Notes under the pieces: generated by a model
Told to the model about the DNA's origin: nothing
Databases searched by the model: none
Seen by the model: only the letters and a program-made list of their open reading frames with translations
Source: Acidobacteriota bacterium
GTDB taxonomy: Bacteria; Acidobacteriota; Polarisedimenticolia; J045
NCBI GenBank assembly: GCA_017994815.1
Contig: JAGOJY010000029.1
Coordinates: 1-53,196 of the forward strand
Length of the DNA stretch: 53,196 nt
Direction of reading: 5' to 3'
Shown here: one piece after another, positions 17,501 through 25,138 of the stretch
How the letters are laid out: each line of letters starts with the position of its first letter
Position numbering within the stretch: position 1 is the first letter of the stretch
Made by a program: the position numbers and the translations under genes

Positions 17501-20500
17501 GCAAGCGGCCAAGTTCGACCTGGCCCTGTACGTCTCGGAGTCGGAGGACGGTCTCGCCGCGACATGGCAGTACGACTGCGACCTGTTCGACGACGCCACG
17601 ATCGCCCGGATCGCCGGGCACTACGGGACGCTCCTGGCGGGCATCGCCGCCGCGCCGGACCAGCGGCTGTCGGACCTGCCGCTCTTGTCCGCGGCGGAGC
17701 GGTCCCAGGTCCTCGTCGACTGGAATCGCACCGCGGCGCCCGGTCCGGCCGGCGCCTGCCTGCACGACCTCGTCGCCGCGCAGGCGCTGCGCATCCCGGA
17801 CGCGCCGGCGGTCGAGTGCGGCGCGGCGCGGCTGTCGTTTCGCGAACTCGGCGCGCGCGCAACCCAGCTCGCGCGGCGCCTGCGGCGGCTGGGAGCGGGT
17901 CCGGAAACGCTCGTCGGCATCGCGCTGGAGCGCTCGGCCGACGCGATCGTCGCCCTGCTGGGCGCCTGGAAGGCGGGAGCGGCGTGCCTGCCGCTGGATC
18001 CGCGCCACCCGCCGGCGCGCCTGGCGGCGATCCTGGCGGATGCGCGCGCGCCGCTGCTGCTCACGCGGCTCCGGCTCGGGACGACGGGCGTCGTCCAGGT
18101 AGATCCCGCCGACGGCGACACGGCACGCGAGAGCACGGACGATCTCGACGGCGGGGCGAAGCCCGAGAGCCTGGCGTACGTGATCTACACGTCCGGGTCG
18201 ACGGGTCGTCCCAAGGGCGTGATGATCACGCACGCCAACCTGTGCGCCTACGTCGGCGCGCTGCGCTCGGCTCTGGAGATCACCGCCGCCGATCGCTATC
18301 TCCACACCGCGTCGTTCGGTTTCTCGTCCGCGATGCGCCAGCTCGCCGTTCCGCTCGCCGCGGGCGCGACGGTCGTCGTCGCGACGGCGGACGAGGTGCG
18401 CGATCCCGTGGCGCTGTTGCGGTTGGCCCGCGAGCGGCGCGTGTCCGTGCTCGACGTGGTCCCGTCCCACTGGCGCAGCCTGCTCGACGCTCTGCAAGCG
18501 CTCGAACCCGCGGCGCGCGCGGCGCTGCTCGACAACGACCTGCGCCTGGTGCTGTCGGCGAGCGAGCCCCTGCCCTGGGACGTCCCGCGGGCCTGGGCCC
18601 GCCTCGCCGGACGGCGCGCGCGGCTGGTCAACATGTTCGGGCACACCGAGACCACCGGCATCGTGACCCTGTACCCGATCCCGGAGCCCGCTGCCGGCGA
18701 CCGTTCGCCCGTCGTGCCGCTCGGCCGGCCGATCGCGAACACGCGGGTCTACGTGCTGGACGACGCGCTCCGCCAGGTGCCCATCGGCGCGGCGGGCGAG
18801 GTCCACGTCGGCGGGGCCGGCGTCGGGCGCGGCTACCTGCACCGGCCGGATCTCACGGCCGAGCGTTTCATCCCGGACCCGTTCGTCGCGGGCTCGCGGC
18901 TGTACCGCACCGGCGACCTGGCGCGGTTCCGCGGCGACGGCACGCTCGAGTTCCTCGGCCGTGCGGACGACCAGGTCAAGGTGCGCGGCTCGCGCATCGA
19001 GCCGGCGGAGATCGAGGCCGCGTTGCGGGAACACCCGGGGGTGCGTGATGCCGCCGTTGTTGCCGGCGGGGACCCGGGGCGGGAACGGCTGGCCGCGTTC
19101 TTCGTGGCGCGCGGCGCGTCGCCGCCCGCGGCCCGCGAGCTGCGCGCATTCCTGGGCCGGCGGCTGCCGGAGTGCATGGTGCCGGCTGCGATCGAGGCGG
19201 TCGCGGCCCTGCCGCTGACCGCGACCGGGAAGCTCGACCGCCGGGCGCTGGCCCGCGGACCCGTGGCCGCGACCCCGGCGCGCGCCCCGGGGACGCACAC
19301 CGCGCCGCGGACCGGCGCCGAGCAGGAGCTGGCCGCGATCTGGCAGCGCGTTCTGGGCGTCGATCGCGTCGGGTGCGACGACAACTTCTTCGATCTCGGC
19401 GGCGATTCTCTCCGCAGCGTGCAGGTCGTCGCCGAGGCCCGGCGTGCCGGCCTGCAGCTGGAGATCCAGCAGGTGTTCCGGCACCAGGTGTTGTCGGAGC
19501 TGGCCGCCGCGGCCACGGCCGGCGCGTCGCCGGCGGCGGCGCCAGACGCGGATGACGTGCTGGTCACCGCGCAGAGCCTGCGCTCGTGCGGCCGCGAGGC
19601 GCTGGAGCGGGCGGGGCTGGCGCCGGAGGGCGCCGCGATCGTCACCGAGGTGCAGCTCGAGGCCAGCCTGCGCGGCCAGCCGACGCACAACGTGGAGAGC
19701 ATCCCGCGCTACGCGCGCCGCGTCATCGCCGGCGTCATCAACGGGCGCCCGCGGATCGCCGTCGAACGCGAGACCGCCGCGAGTGCGCTGGTGGACGGCG
19801 ACGACGGTCCCGGGCAGTGGGTCGGCGTGGTCGCGATGCAGACCGCGCTGCGCAAGGCGCGGGAGGCCGGGATCGCGGTCGTCGGCGTGCGCCGGTCGAA
19901 CCACTTCGGGGCGGCGGGCCACTACGCCTGGCTCGCCGCGCGCGAGGGCTTCATCGGGCTGTGCACCACGAACGGCCCGGCGTTCCTCGCGCCCACCGGG
20001 GGGCTCGCGCCGCGCCTGGGCAACAACCCGCTCGGCGTCGGGATCCCCGCCGGCCGCTCGCATCCGATCGTCCTCGACATCGCGATGACGGTCGCGCCGC
20101 GCGGGAAGATCGGCCTGCAGCTCGCGGAAGGCAAGCCGCTCGCACCGGGGTGGATCCTCGATGCCGCGGGGCGCCCGTCGACCGACCTCGCCGACCTCGC
20201 CGCCGGCCTCGGCGTGCCGATCGGCGGGCACAAGGGGTACGGCCTGGCGCTGGTCCTGGAGGTGCTCGCGGGCGTGCTGACCGGTTCGGCGTTCGGCCGC
20301 GATCACCTCCGCGAGACGTTGCGCGAGACCGCGCGGCCCCCCGACTTCGGGCACTTCTTCCTCGCGCTCGACCCGGCGCTGTTCCTGCCGGCCGGCGAGT
20401 TCGCCGCGCGCGTCGAGCGCCTGATCGAGCAGGCGAAGACCGCGCCGCGCGCACCGGGGGTGCAGGAGATCCTCGTTCCGGGCGAAATGGAACTGCGGGC

Positions 20501-20624
20501 GCGCGAGCAGAACTTGCAGCGTGGCGTTCCGCTGCGCCGCGGAACCTACGACGTGCTCGTCAGGTACGCGCGCGAGGCGGGGCTCACGGCGCGGCTGGTG
20601 GTCGCAGGCGCCGCGCCACCGTGA
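14499..20624 (+). CDS. Hybrid NRPS: A-PCP-C-A-PCP fused to an Ldh_2 dehydrogenase
   Basis: This is a 2041-residue enzyme. Residues 15-520 form an acyl-activating domain close to the PCS60/oxalyl-CoA synthetase type (HTSGTTSRPK at about 176, YGMTEAAPQ, INRGGEKISPAEVDEV, GGKARR at the end). A carrier domain follows with LGGHS (Ser569), then a condensation domain at 626-1075 with HHIISDG (758-764). The second adenylation domain (about 1087-1590) has YTSGSTGRPKG, but its A4 region reads FGFSSAMRQ (1273-1281) instead of FDxSV, so the Asp that binds an alpha-amino group is missing. A second carrier has LGGDS (Ser1637). Residues 1684-2041 are a malate/L-lactate dehydrogenase type 2 domain (THN at 1729-1731, NHFGAAGHY at 1801, LGNNPLGVGIP, GGHKGYGLALVLE). 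No thioesterase is present. Product unknown; it probably joins an acyl starter to a non-amino acid or imino substrate that is then reduced. Confidence 0.85.
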   Translation: MSLELTGAAKRAAGQCLADLLREWAERDAGAPALLAPGRVPLTYGGLLRQVEETAAALHDRGLGRNDRVATLLPDGPQTAAALVAIAATATCAPLHPGCRPREVEFFLDDLGAGALLVPAGAESAAAALARSRGIAVLELGEGTTAQAGAFTLRGAGRGGRARGGLAGADDVALALHTSGTTSRPKLVPLTQRNICAAAHAIGDAVRLTPTDRCLNVMPLHHIHGLSTVFASLAAGASVVPIAGFSGERFFEWLERFRPTWYSAAPALHQIILAQAALHPELVARCGLRFIRSASSAMPRQLMADLERVFRVPFVEAYGMTEAAPQIASNRLPPSERKPGSVGQAAGPQVAIMDEGGRLLPPGERGEVVIRGPNVTAGYAGDAAANRSAFVDGWLRTGDTGHLDAEGYLFLAGRLKEVINRGGEKISPAEVDEVLSQHPAVARALTFPVPHPVLGESVAAAVVLRGGGAEAAVPRLREFALEHLAPFKVPQQFVVLDEIPEPAGGKARRADLAERLGLAAPGAGRAAKRPDGSAPRAPIEREVAALWAEVLGIDPPGRDDNFFHLGGHSLAATQVVARLRRDYAVDLPIESLFQRPTVAELAELVARRLGVCGPALRPGPRELVPLPLSFAQRRLWFLEQAAPGGAAYNMSASLRLTGGLDRAALERALDEVRRRHETLRTTFHEVGGAPVQVVAAAQPVPLPLIDLATLPPARREPEAQRLATEDAARPFDLSLGPPFRAALLRLAAREHVLLLTMHHIISDGWSTGILHRELAALYAAFADGQPSPLPELPAQYADFAQWERDVLEGGVLRDQLAYWREQLKDLPPPRGIPGDRPRGTSATRRGARHAAAIPPELTRSLRALSLDEGATLFMTLLAALQALLLRTTGQEDLPVGIAIAHRTRPQDEALIGFFANTLVLRTSLAGDPSFRELLRRVRRTALDAYAHQDVPFETVVSELRPERDPTRTPLFQLMFAHQNVPGAARGLQLPDLAIRPFPVATQAAKFDLALYVSESEDGLAATWQYDCDLFDDATIARIAGHYGTLLAGIAAAPDQRLSDLPLLSAAERSQVLVDWNRTAAPGPAGACLHDLVAAQALRIPDAPAVECGAARLSFRELGARATQLARRLRRLGAGPETLVGIALERSADAIVALLGAWKAGAACLPLDPRHPPARLAAILADARAPLLLTRLRLGTTGVVQVDPADGDTARESTDDLDGGAKPESLAYVIYTSGSTGRPKGVMITHANLCAYVGALRSALEITAADRYLHTASFGFSSAMRQLAVPLAAGATVVVATADEVRDPVALLRLARERRVSVLDVVPSHWRSLLDALQALEPAARAALLDNDLRLVLSASEPLPWDVPRAWARLAGRRARLVNMFGHTETTGIVTLYPIPEPAAGDRSPVVPLGRPIANTRVYVLDDALRQVPIGAAGEVHVGGAGVGRGYLHRPDLTAERFIPDPFVAGSRLYRTGDLARFRGDGTLEFLGRADDQVKVRGSRIEPAEIEAALREHPGVRDAAVVAGGDPGRERLAAFFVARGASPPAARELRAFLGRRLPECMVPAAIEAVAALPLTATGKLDRRALARGPVAATPARAPGTHTAPRTGAEQELAAIWQRVLGVDRVGCDDNFFDLGGDSLRSVQVVAEARRAGLQLEIQQVFRHQVLSELAAAATAGASPAAAPDADDVLVTAQSLRSCGREALERAGLAPEGAAIVTEVQLEASLRGQPTHNVESIPRYARRVIAGVINGRPRIAVERETAASALVDGDDGPGQWVGVVAMQTALRKAREAGIAVVGVRRSNHFGAAGHYAWLAAREGFIGLCTTNGPAFLAPTGGLAPRLGNNPLGVGIPAGRSHPIVLDIAMTVAPRGKIGLQLAEGKPLAPGWILDAAGRPSTDLADLAAGLGVPIGGHKGYGLALVLEVLAGVLTGSAFGRDHLRETLRETARPPDFGHFFLALDPALFLPAGEFAARVERLIEQAKTAPRAPGVQEILVPGEMELRAREQNLQRGVPLRRGTYDVLVRYAREAGLTARLVVAGAAPP

Positions 20625-22191
20625 GCGGCAGGAACTTGCCCCCGGCGCTCAGCAGCGGCTGCTCGCGGCGCAGCCGCAGCGACCCGCCCTGGCGCCAGAA
20701 CGCCGCGGCGAACGAGGCCGCCACGCTGGTCTCGCGCAGCGCGTCGAGCACCGCGCCGACCACGACGCGCTCGTCGGGCAGCGGCACGCGCGGGCTCGCC
20801 AGAAGCGTCAGTCGCGTGAACCCCGACGCGTCTTCCTCCTCGAGCAACTGGTAGTCCAGCGGCGTGCCGCCGAAGCGGGCCGGCAGGACCTCTTCGAGCA
20901 CGCGCACGACGTCGGACTGCACGAGCGTCACGCCTTCGCCGGTCAGCTTGCGGTAGCTGCGGATCTCGCGCACGTGCTGCTCGAGGCCGAGGGCCTCGAA
21001 CGGGCAGCCGCAGGCCCGCGGCTCCAGGACCCCGCAGTCGTCGGTTTCGACGTTGATCATCACCTTCGGCGCGGCGGGCAGGAACAGCGTCACGTAGAAC
21101 GCGCCCACGGTGACGTCCCACCCGGCCACGGGCCGTTCGACCTGGATCAGCGACAGGTAGTGGCGCGCGACGTGGTGATCGTTCTCGTCGACGGGGTTGG
21201 CGCAAGCCAGCCCGACGAGGCTGGTTTCGGTCGTGGCGTAGGACGGGATCCACCGCGCGCCCGCGCCGGTGATCCGGCGCACCTTGGCCGGAGTGGGCGG
21301 CTCGCCGCCGGCGAAGACGGCGGCGCCGCGAAGATCGAGGCCGCGCTCGGCCGCAGCGATGCACAGCCGCATTGCCGTGCTGACGAACATCCGCAAGAGA
21401 CAGCGCTGCTCCCGCCGGAGCGTGCGTTCGACCCAGTCCAGGATCGGCCGCGGATCGTCGAGGGGAACGACCTCCAGGCGGGGCATCCGCACGCCGCACA
21501 GCCGGCCCGCCGCCAGCACGCCGTGGGTCGCGGCCCGGTAGACGAGCGGGGTACGCAGGTCGGCTCCCGTCACCGGTGTGAACCAGCGCTCGGGCACGTT
21601 CCCCATCAACACCCCTTCGAGGACGTTGCTGAGCCCGGCGACACCGGGGAGGACGCCGCGCCAGACCGCGGTCGGCGCCCCGAGGGCGCCGTGGGCGTCC
21701 AGCACGAGCGCCCGGGCGAGCGCCTTGTCGAACGTGAAGTCGAGGTCGATCGGCGTGCGCGCGGCCGGCCCGGTCGATCCGCTCGTGCGGGCTTCGAGGG
21801 CGTGGCGCAGCCACGGGTTGTCGAAGTCCGAGGACCGGACGGCGAATTCGCGCCCCTGGCGCACGATCGGCGTGCGCCCCTTGAACTCGTCGAAGGTCAC
21901 GTAGACGCCGGCCTCGCGCAGTTCGCGCAAGGCGGCGTCGGTGCCGCCGGCGCGGACGCGGCCCACGAGATCGCCGAACTCGCAGCCGGCCAGCCGGAAC
22001 AACGGGCGATACGGACTGCCCTCGTGCTCGAACACGCTGCGCCGGACCAGGTGCAGGAAGGAGTCGTCGCGCTCGTCCAGTTGGCGCCGCACGGCTTCGC
22101 GCGCCTGGCGGATGTCGATCCGGCGCCGCAGGAACGCGGGCAGGCCGCTGACGAAGCGGCCGTACATCCTGGCGCTGCCGGCGAGTCCCAT
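20584..22191 (-). CDS. AMP-forming acyl ligase, phenylacetate-CoA ligase-like
   Basis: This 535-residue protein starts at the ATG at 22191 (MGLAGSARMYGRFVSG); MYG at 22167 is an alternative. An N-terminal helical region of about 150 residues precedes an adenylate-forming core. The core has RTSGSTGPAARTPID, SYATTETSLVG and VMINVETDDCGVLEPRACGCPFEALG, then IRSYRKLTGEG, in the order seen in PaaK and coenzyme F390 synthetase-like enzymes. The Cys pair in CGC is typical of that branch. The gene converges on the NRPS gene and their ends overlap by 41 bases. It follows the HNH gene by 14 bases. It may supply an activated acyl group to the NRPS, but that is inferred from position only. Confidence 0.7.
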   Translation of the reverse strand: MGLAGSARMYGRFVSGLPAFLRRRIDIRQAREAVRRQLDERDDSFLHLVRRSVFEHEGSPYRPLFRLAGCEFGDLVGRVRAGGTDAALRELREAGVYVTFDEFKGRTPIVRQGREFAVRSSDFDNPWLRHALEARTSGSTGPAARTPIDLDFTFDKALARALVLDAHGALGAPTAVWRGVLPGVAGLSNVLEGVLMGNVPERWFTPVTGADLRTPLVYRAATHGVLAAGRLCGVRMPRLEVVPLDDPRPILDWVERTLRREQRCLLRMFVSTAMRLCIAAAERGLDLRGAAVFAGGEPPTPAKVRRITGAGARWIPSYATTETSLVGLACANPVDENDHHVARHYLSLIQVERPVAGWDVTVGAFYVTLFLPAAPKVMINVETDDCGVLEPRACGCPFEALGLEQHVREIRSYRKLTGEGVTLVQSDVVRVLEEVLPARFGGTPLDYQLLEEEDASGFTRLTLLASPRVPLPDERVVVGAVLDALRETSVAASFAAAFWRQGGSLRLRREQPLLSAGGKFLPLTVARRLRPPAAP

Positions 22192-22205
22192 CGCGCGGCG
22201 CGCCC

Positions 22206-23126
22206 TCAGCAGGCCGCGCGGAAGCGCCGGTAGCGCTCGGCCAACCGCTCGGGGTCGGGCTGCTTGTCCGCCGCGCGCGGGACGTGGATCCGCTGGCCGT
22301 GGATGCCCTGCAGGGCGTGGACCAGCATCGGGCCGTCGCGCTCGGACCGCACGTCGGGGCGGACCTCGACCTCGTGGTCCGGCCGGATCCCGAACAGGTC
22401 GCCGTCGAACGCGGCGTGGTGCAGCTTGCACAACGACAGGCCGTTGCGGACCAGGGGCTCGCCCCGTTCCTCCGTGTCGCCGATGATGTGCGCCGCGTCG
22501 AGCAGGCGCTCGTGGCGCAGGCGGCAGATCGCGCACCTCGTGCCGTACGCGGCGAGGACGCGCTCGCGGAACGAGCGCTGGTGCAGCCGCTGGCGCACCT
22601 CGCGCGTCACGTAGATGCGCCGGCCCTCCGACTCCGGGTCGGCATCCACCGCGCTGTGCCAGTCGGCCTGGTACAGGCGGAAGCGCTCGAGGGCGATCCG
22701 CGCGTCGTCGGCCTCGATGACGAACAGGTGCTCGGAGGGGCGCTCGTCGCGCACGAAGACCGGCCACGTCGCCACGTAGCGCCCGCTGGCCACGCCGTAC
22801 AGGTGCACGAGCGGCACGCGGTCGGCCATCGCGTTCCGGAGCCCGACGTTGTTCGGGTGCTCCGGGTCGTTCCCGAAGTAGTGATACTCGAGCTGCGAAT
22901 CGGTCCGGAAGTCGTCGTGGTACGGGTTGTCGGAACTGGTGAGGATCGAGAGCGGGTAGCGCAGAACGCGCGGCTGCCAGATGCCGCGCTGGCTCACCAG
23001 CGGAAAGTGCCGGCCGTCGACCTCGACTCCGTGCAGCAGGAGGCTCCACGACAAAACATCCCCGCGCTCGCGCACCTGGGTCGCGAGCCACTCGAAAACC
23101 GCCAGCCGGACACGATGCTCGAGCAC
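22206..23126 (-). CDS. HNH endonuclease with N-terminal SRA-like region
   Basis: This is a 306-residue protein. The C-terminal part holds a complete HNH motif: RCAICRLRHERLLDAAHII, then GEPLVRNGLSLCKLHHAAFDGDLFGI, with two zinc-type Cys pairs. The N-terminal region (LLHGVEVDGRHFPLVSQRGIWQPRVL and LEYHYFGND near residues 30-90) looks like the SRA/YDG-like modules seen in ScoMcrA-type nucleases, which recognise modified DNA. A type IV restriction role is plausible. The gene is 14 bases upstream of the acyl ligase on the same strand, a tight and functionally odd pairing. No methyltransferase or restriction subunit is adjacent. Confidence 0.75.
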   Translation of the reverse strand: MLEHRVRLAVFEWLATQVRERGDVLSWSLLLHGVEVDGRHFPLVSQRGIWQPRVLRYPLSILTSSDNPYHDDFRTDSQLEYHYFGNDPEHPNNVGLRNAMADRVPLVHLYGVASGRYVATWPVFVRDERPSEHLFVIEADDARIALERFRLYQADWHSAVDADPESEGRRIYVTREVRQRLHQRSFRERVLAAYGTRCAICRLRHERLLDAAHIIGDTEERGEPLVRNGLSLCKLHHAAFDGDLFGIRPDHEVEVRPDVRSERDGPMLVHALQGIHGQRIHVPRAADKQPDPERLAERYRRFRAAC

Positions 23127-23157
23127 GGCGGCACCGGGGCGAGGTCGCGGCGCGCTG

Positions 23158-23418
23158 TTACGACGCCGGGGCCAGCCAGCGCAGGAGCAGCAGCAGCACC
23201 ACGGCGCCGACGATCGACATGATGAAGCCGGCGGGCTCGAACTTCTGGCCTTCCTTCGGCTTGCGGATCAGGCGGCCGAGGAGGCCACCGATGATCGAGC
23301 CGGCGATGCCCACGCCCGTCGTGGCGAGGAACCCCATCTTGTCCACGCCCGGCAGGACCGCGCGGGCGACGAGACCGGCGAAGAATCCCACGATCACGAA
23401 CCAGATCAGGTGCAGCAT
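23158..23418 (-). CDS. GlsB/YeaQ/YmgE-type small membrane protein
   Basis: This 86-residue protein starts at 23418 after AAAGGAGGGAGCC. Three hydrophobic segments are visible: LIWFVIVGFFAGLVARAVLP, then GFLATTGVGIAGSIIGGLLG, and IMSIVGAVVLLLLLRW at the end. The Gly-rich central segment followed by GRLIRKP is the signature of the transglycosylase-associated family, small inner-membrane proteins often induced by stress. In this copy the segment between helices two and three is longer than usual (KPKEGQKFEPAG). It looks monocistronic. Confidence 0.85.
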   Translation of the reverse strand: MLHLIWFVIVGFFAGLVARAVLPGVDKMGFLATTGVGIAGSIIGGLLGRLIRKPKEGQKFEPAGFIMSIVGAVVLLLLLRWLAPAS

Positions 23419-23530
23419 GGCTCCCTCCTTTCTTCCCTTTCTGCTTACGATCCCGGATTCTACGCGCCTGCGCGCGCGCCGGGGAGCGCCGCGAAGCGGC
23501 GATTTGACAGGCCCGGCCGCGCGAGGCCCA

Positions 23531-24298
23531 ATGCCGCGCATGACATTCAGCGTCCCGGCCGAGTCTTACGACCGCTTCATCGGCAGGTACTCCCGCGAAC
23601 TCGCGCCGCGATTCCTGGATTTCGCCGCGTTCGGGGAAGGTCCGGCGCTGGACGTGGGCTGCGGGCCCGGTAGCCTGGCCGCGGCGCTCGCGGAGCGGAT
23701 CGGCGCCGCGCAGGTCGCGGCGGTCGATGTCGCCGAGCCGTTCGTCGCCGAGTGCCGCGCGCGCGTTCCGGGAGCGGACGTGCGCGTCGCGCCGGCGGAG
23801 GACCTGCCGTTCGGCGACGGGTCCTTCCGCGTCGTGCTCTCGCAGCTCGTGCTGTCGTTTGTTCGCGGGCCGGAACGGGCAGCGGCCGAGATGCGGCGCG
23901 TGGCGCGCGCCGGTGGCACCGTCGCCGCGTGCACGTTCGAGGCGGACGGCTTCGCGCTCGCGCGCACCTTCTGGACGGCCGCGCTCCGGTTCGACCCCGC
24001 GGCGCCCGATGACGCCGCGCTGCCGTTCCGCCGGCTCGACGAGCTGGAGCGGCTGTGGTCCGGGGCCGGGTTGCGCGATGTCGTGACCGGCGTGCTCGAG
24101 ATCGACGCCGCGTACGACGACTTCGACGACTTCTGGCTGCCGTTCGCGGCCGGCGTGGGGCCGACCGTCACCTACCTCGCGGCCCAGACCGGGGAACGAC
24201 GCGCGGCGATCCGCGAGGCCTGCCGTGAACTCCTCGGCTGTCCGGCCGGGCCGTTCCGGCTGCCGGCGCGGGTGCTCGCGATCCGCGGCCGCGCCTGA
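23531..24298 (+). CDS. Class I SAM-dependent methyltransferase
   Basis: This 255-residue protein starts with MPRMTFSVPAESYDRFIGRYS; the second Met three codons later is an alternative start. Motif I is LDVGCGPGSLAAALAE, motif II AVDVAEPFV, the post-motif acidic site PAEDLPFGDGSFRVV and motif III AARAGGTVAA-like. This is the UbiE/Methyltransf_11 pattern of small-molecule methyltransferases. The substrate cannot be read. The gene is flanked by minus-strand genes on both sides and has no operon partner. Confidence 0.85.
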   Translation: MPRMTFSVPAESYDRFIGRYSRELAPRFLDFAAFGEGPALDVGCGPGSLAAALAERIGAAQVAAVDVAEPFVAECRARVPGADVRVAPAEDLPFGDGSFRVVLSQLVLSFVRGPERAAAEMRRVARAGGTVAACTFEADGFALARTFWTAALRFDPAAPDDAALPFRRLDELERLWSGAGLRDVVTGVLEIDAAYDDFDDFWLPFAAGVGPTVTYLAAQTGERRAAIREACRELLGCPAGPFRLPARVLAIRGRA

Positions 24299-24318
24299 GC
24301 GGCGGATCGGCGGAGCGA

Positions 24319-24999
24319 TCAGCGCTTTGCGTAGTCGTAGGTCTCGATGATCGCCGACGCCTTCTTGGATGGGGCGTTCACGCGGACCCGCTCGGGGTAC
24401 GTCGGCCCGTTTTCCACCTCGGCGTACCTCACGTTGCCCTCGACGGCGTCCTGGTCGAGTGCCGTCGAGAAGTGGGAACGAACCGCCGCGTTGGTCGCCT
24501 TGTCGATCCAGAACGTGACGTGGTCGCCCTCGTGCAGGAAGTTGTCGGCGGTCACCTCGAGCGTGCCGTCGGCCGCGGTCGTCGTCGCCGCCCGCGAGAA
24601 GAAGTCGGCCAGGACGTCCGGCGGCGGGGTGATGTACTCCTTGACCAGGTCGGTCAGCTTCGCCGTCCAGGCGTCGAACTCCTGGATCTTCTCCTTGGGG
24701 GCTTTGCTGCCGAACCCGCGCATCTTGTTCGGCTTCACGCGGGAGGCGATCGGGGTCTTCTGCAGGACGCCGTCGGCGTCGTAGCGCACCTGGTACGACG
24801 ACGCGGGCAGGCTGTTGCCGTTGCGCGTGACTTCGACGCGCATCTTCCAGGAGTACTTGTGCAGCCGGGCCGCGTTGTCCCGCGCCTTGCTCGCGTACGG
24901 CACGGCCGCGTCCGCGGCGGTGGGCGTTTGGGCCCCGCTCCCGCCCGGCAGGAAAGCGCAGCAAACGACGGCGACGATGATCGAGAGCGATCGGCTCAC
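24319..24999 (-). CDS. Secreted protein of unknown function
   Basis: I prefer a GTG start at 24999 because GGGAGGAACGCCC lies directly upstream and a signal peptide follows (SRSLSIIVAVVCCAFLPGGSGA). The mature protein of about 200 residues contains LHKYSWKMRVEVTRNGN, YDADGVLQKTPIAS and DHVTFWIDKATNAAVRSHFST. This looks like a soluble periplasmic beta-rich domain, similar in style to LolA-like or outer-membrane lipoprotein-sorting folds. I do not recognise the family. It converges with the methyltransferase, with only 20 bases between their stops. Confidence 0.6.
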   Translation of the reverse strand: MSRSLSIIVAVVCCAFLPGGSGAQTPTAADAAVPYASKARDNAARLHKYSWKMRVEVTRNGNSLPASSYQVRYDADGVLQKTPIASRVKPNKMRGFGSKAPKEKIQEFDAWTAKLTDLVKEYITPPPDVLADFFSRAATTTAADGTLEVTADNFLHEGDHVTFWIDKATNAAVRSHFSTALDQDAVEGNVRYAEVENGPTYPERVRVNAPSKKASAIIETYDYAKR

Positions 25000-25138
25000 G
25001 GGCGTTCCTCCCGCCACGACGGGCGGCACTGGAGGACGAATCGGGCAGCCCGGCGCGGTAAGCCCGCGGCAGGTGCCCGGTTCTTCCTCGCTGCTGCGTG
25101 GTCGACCGCGATTGTACTCGCCGGGGTGCCGCCCCCGC

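Noticed and set aside
14247..20354. Minus-strand frame of about 2035 codons
   Set aside because: It is antisense to the NRPS; low-complexity Arg/Ala/Gln-rich translation with no motif.
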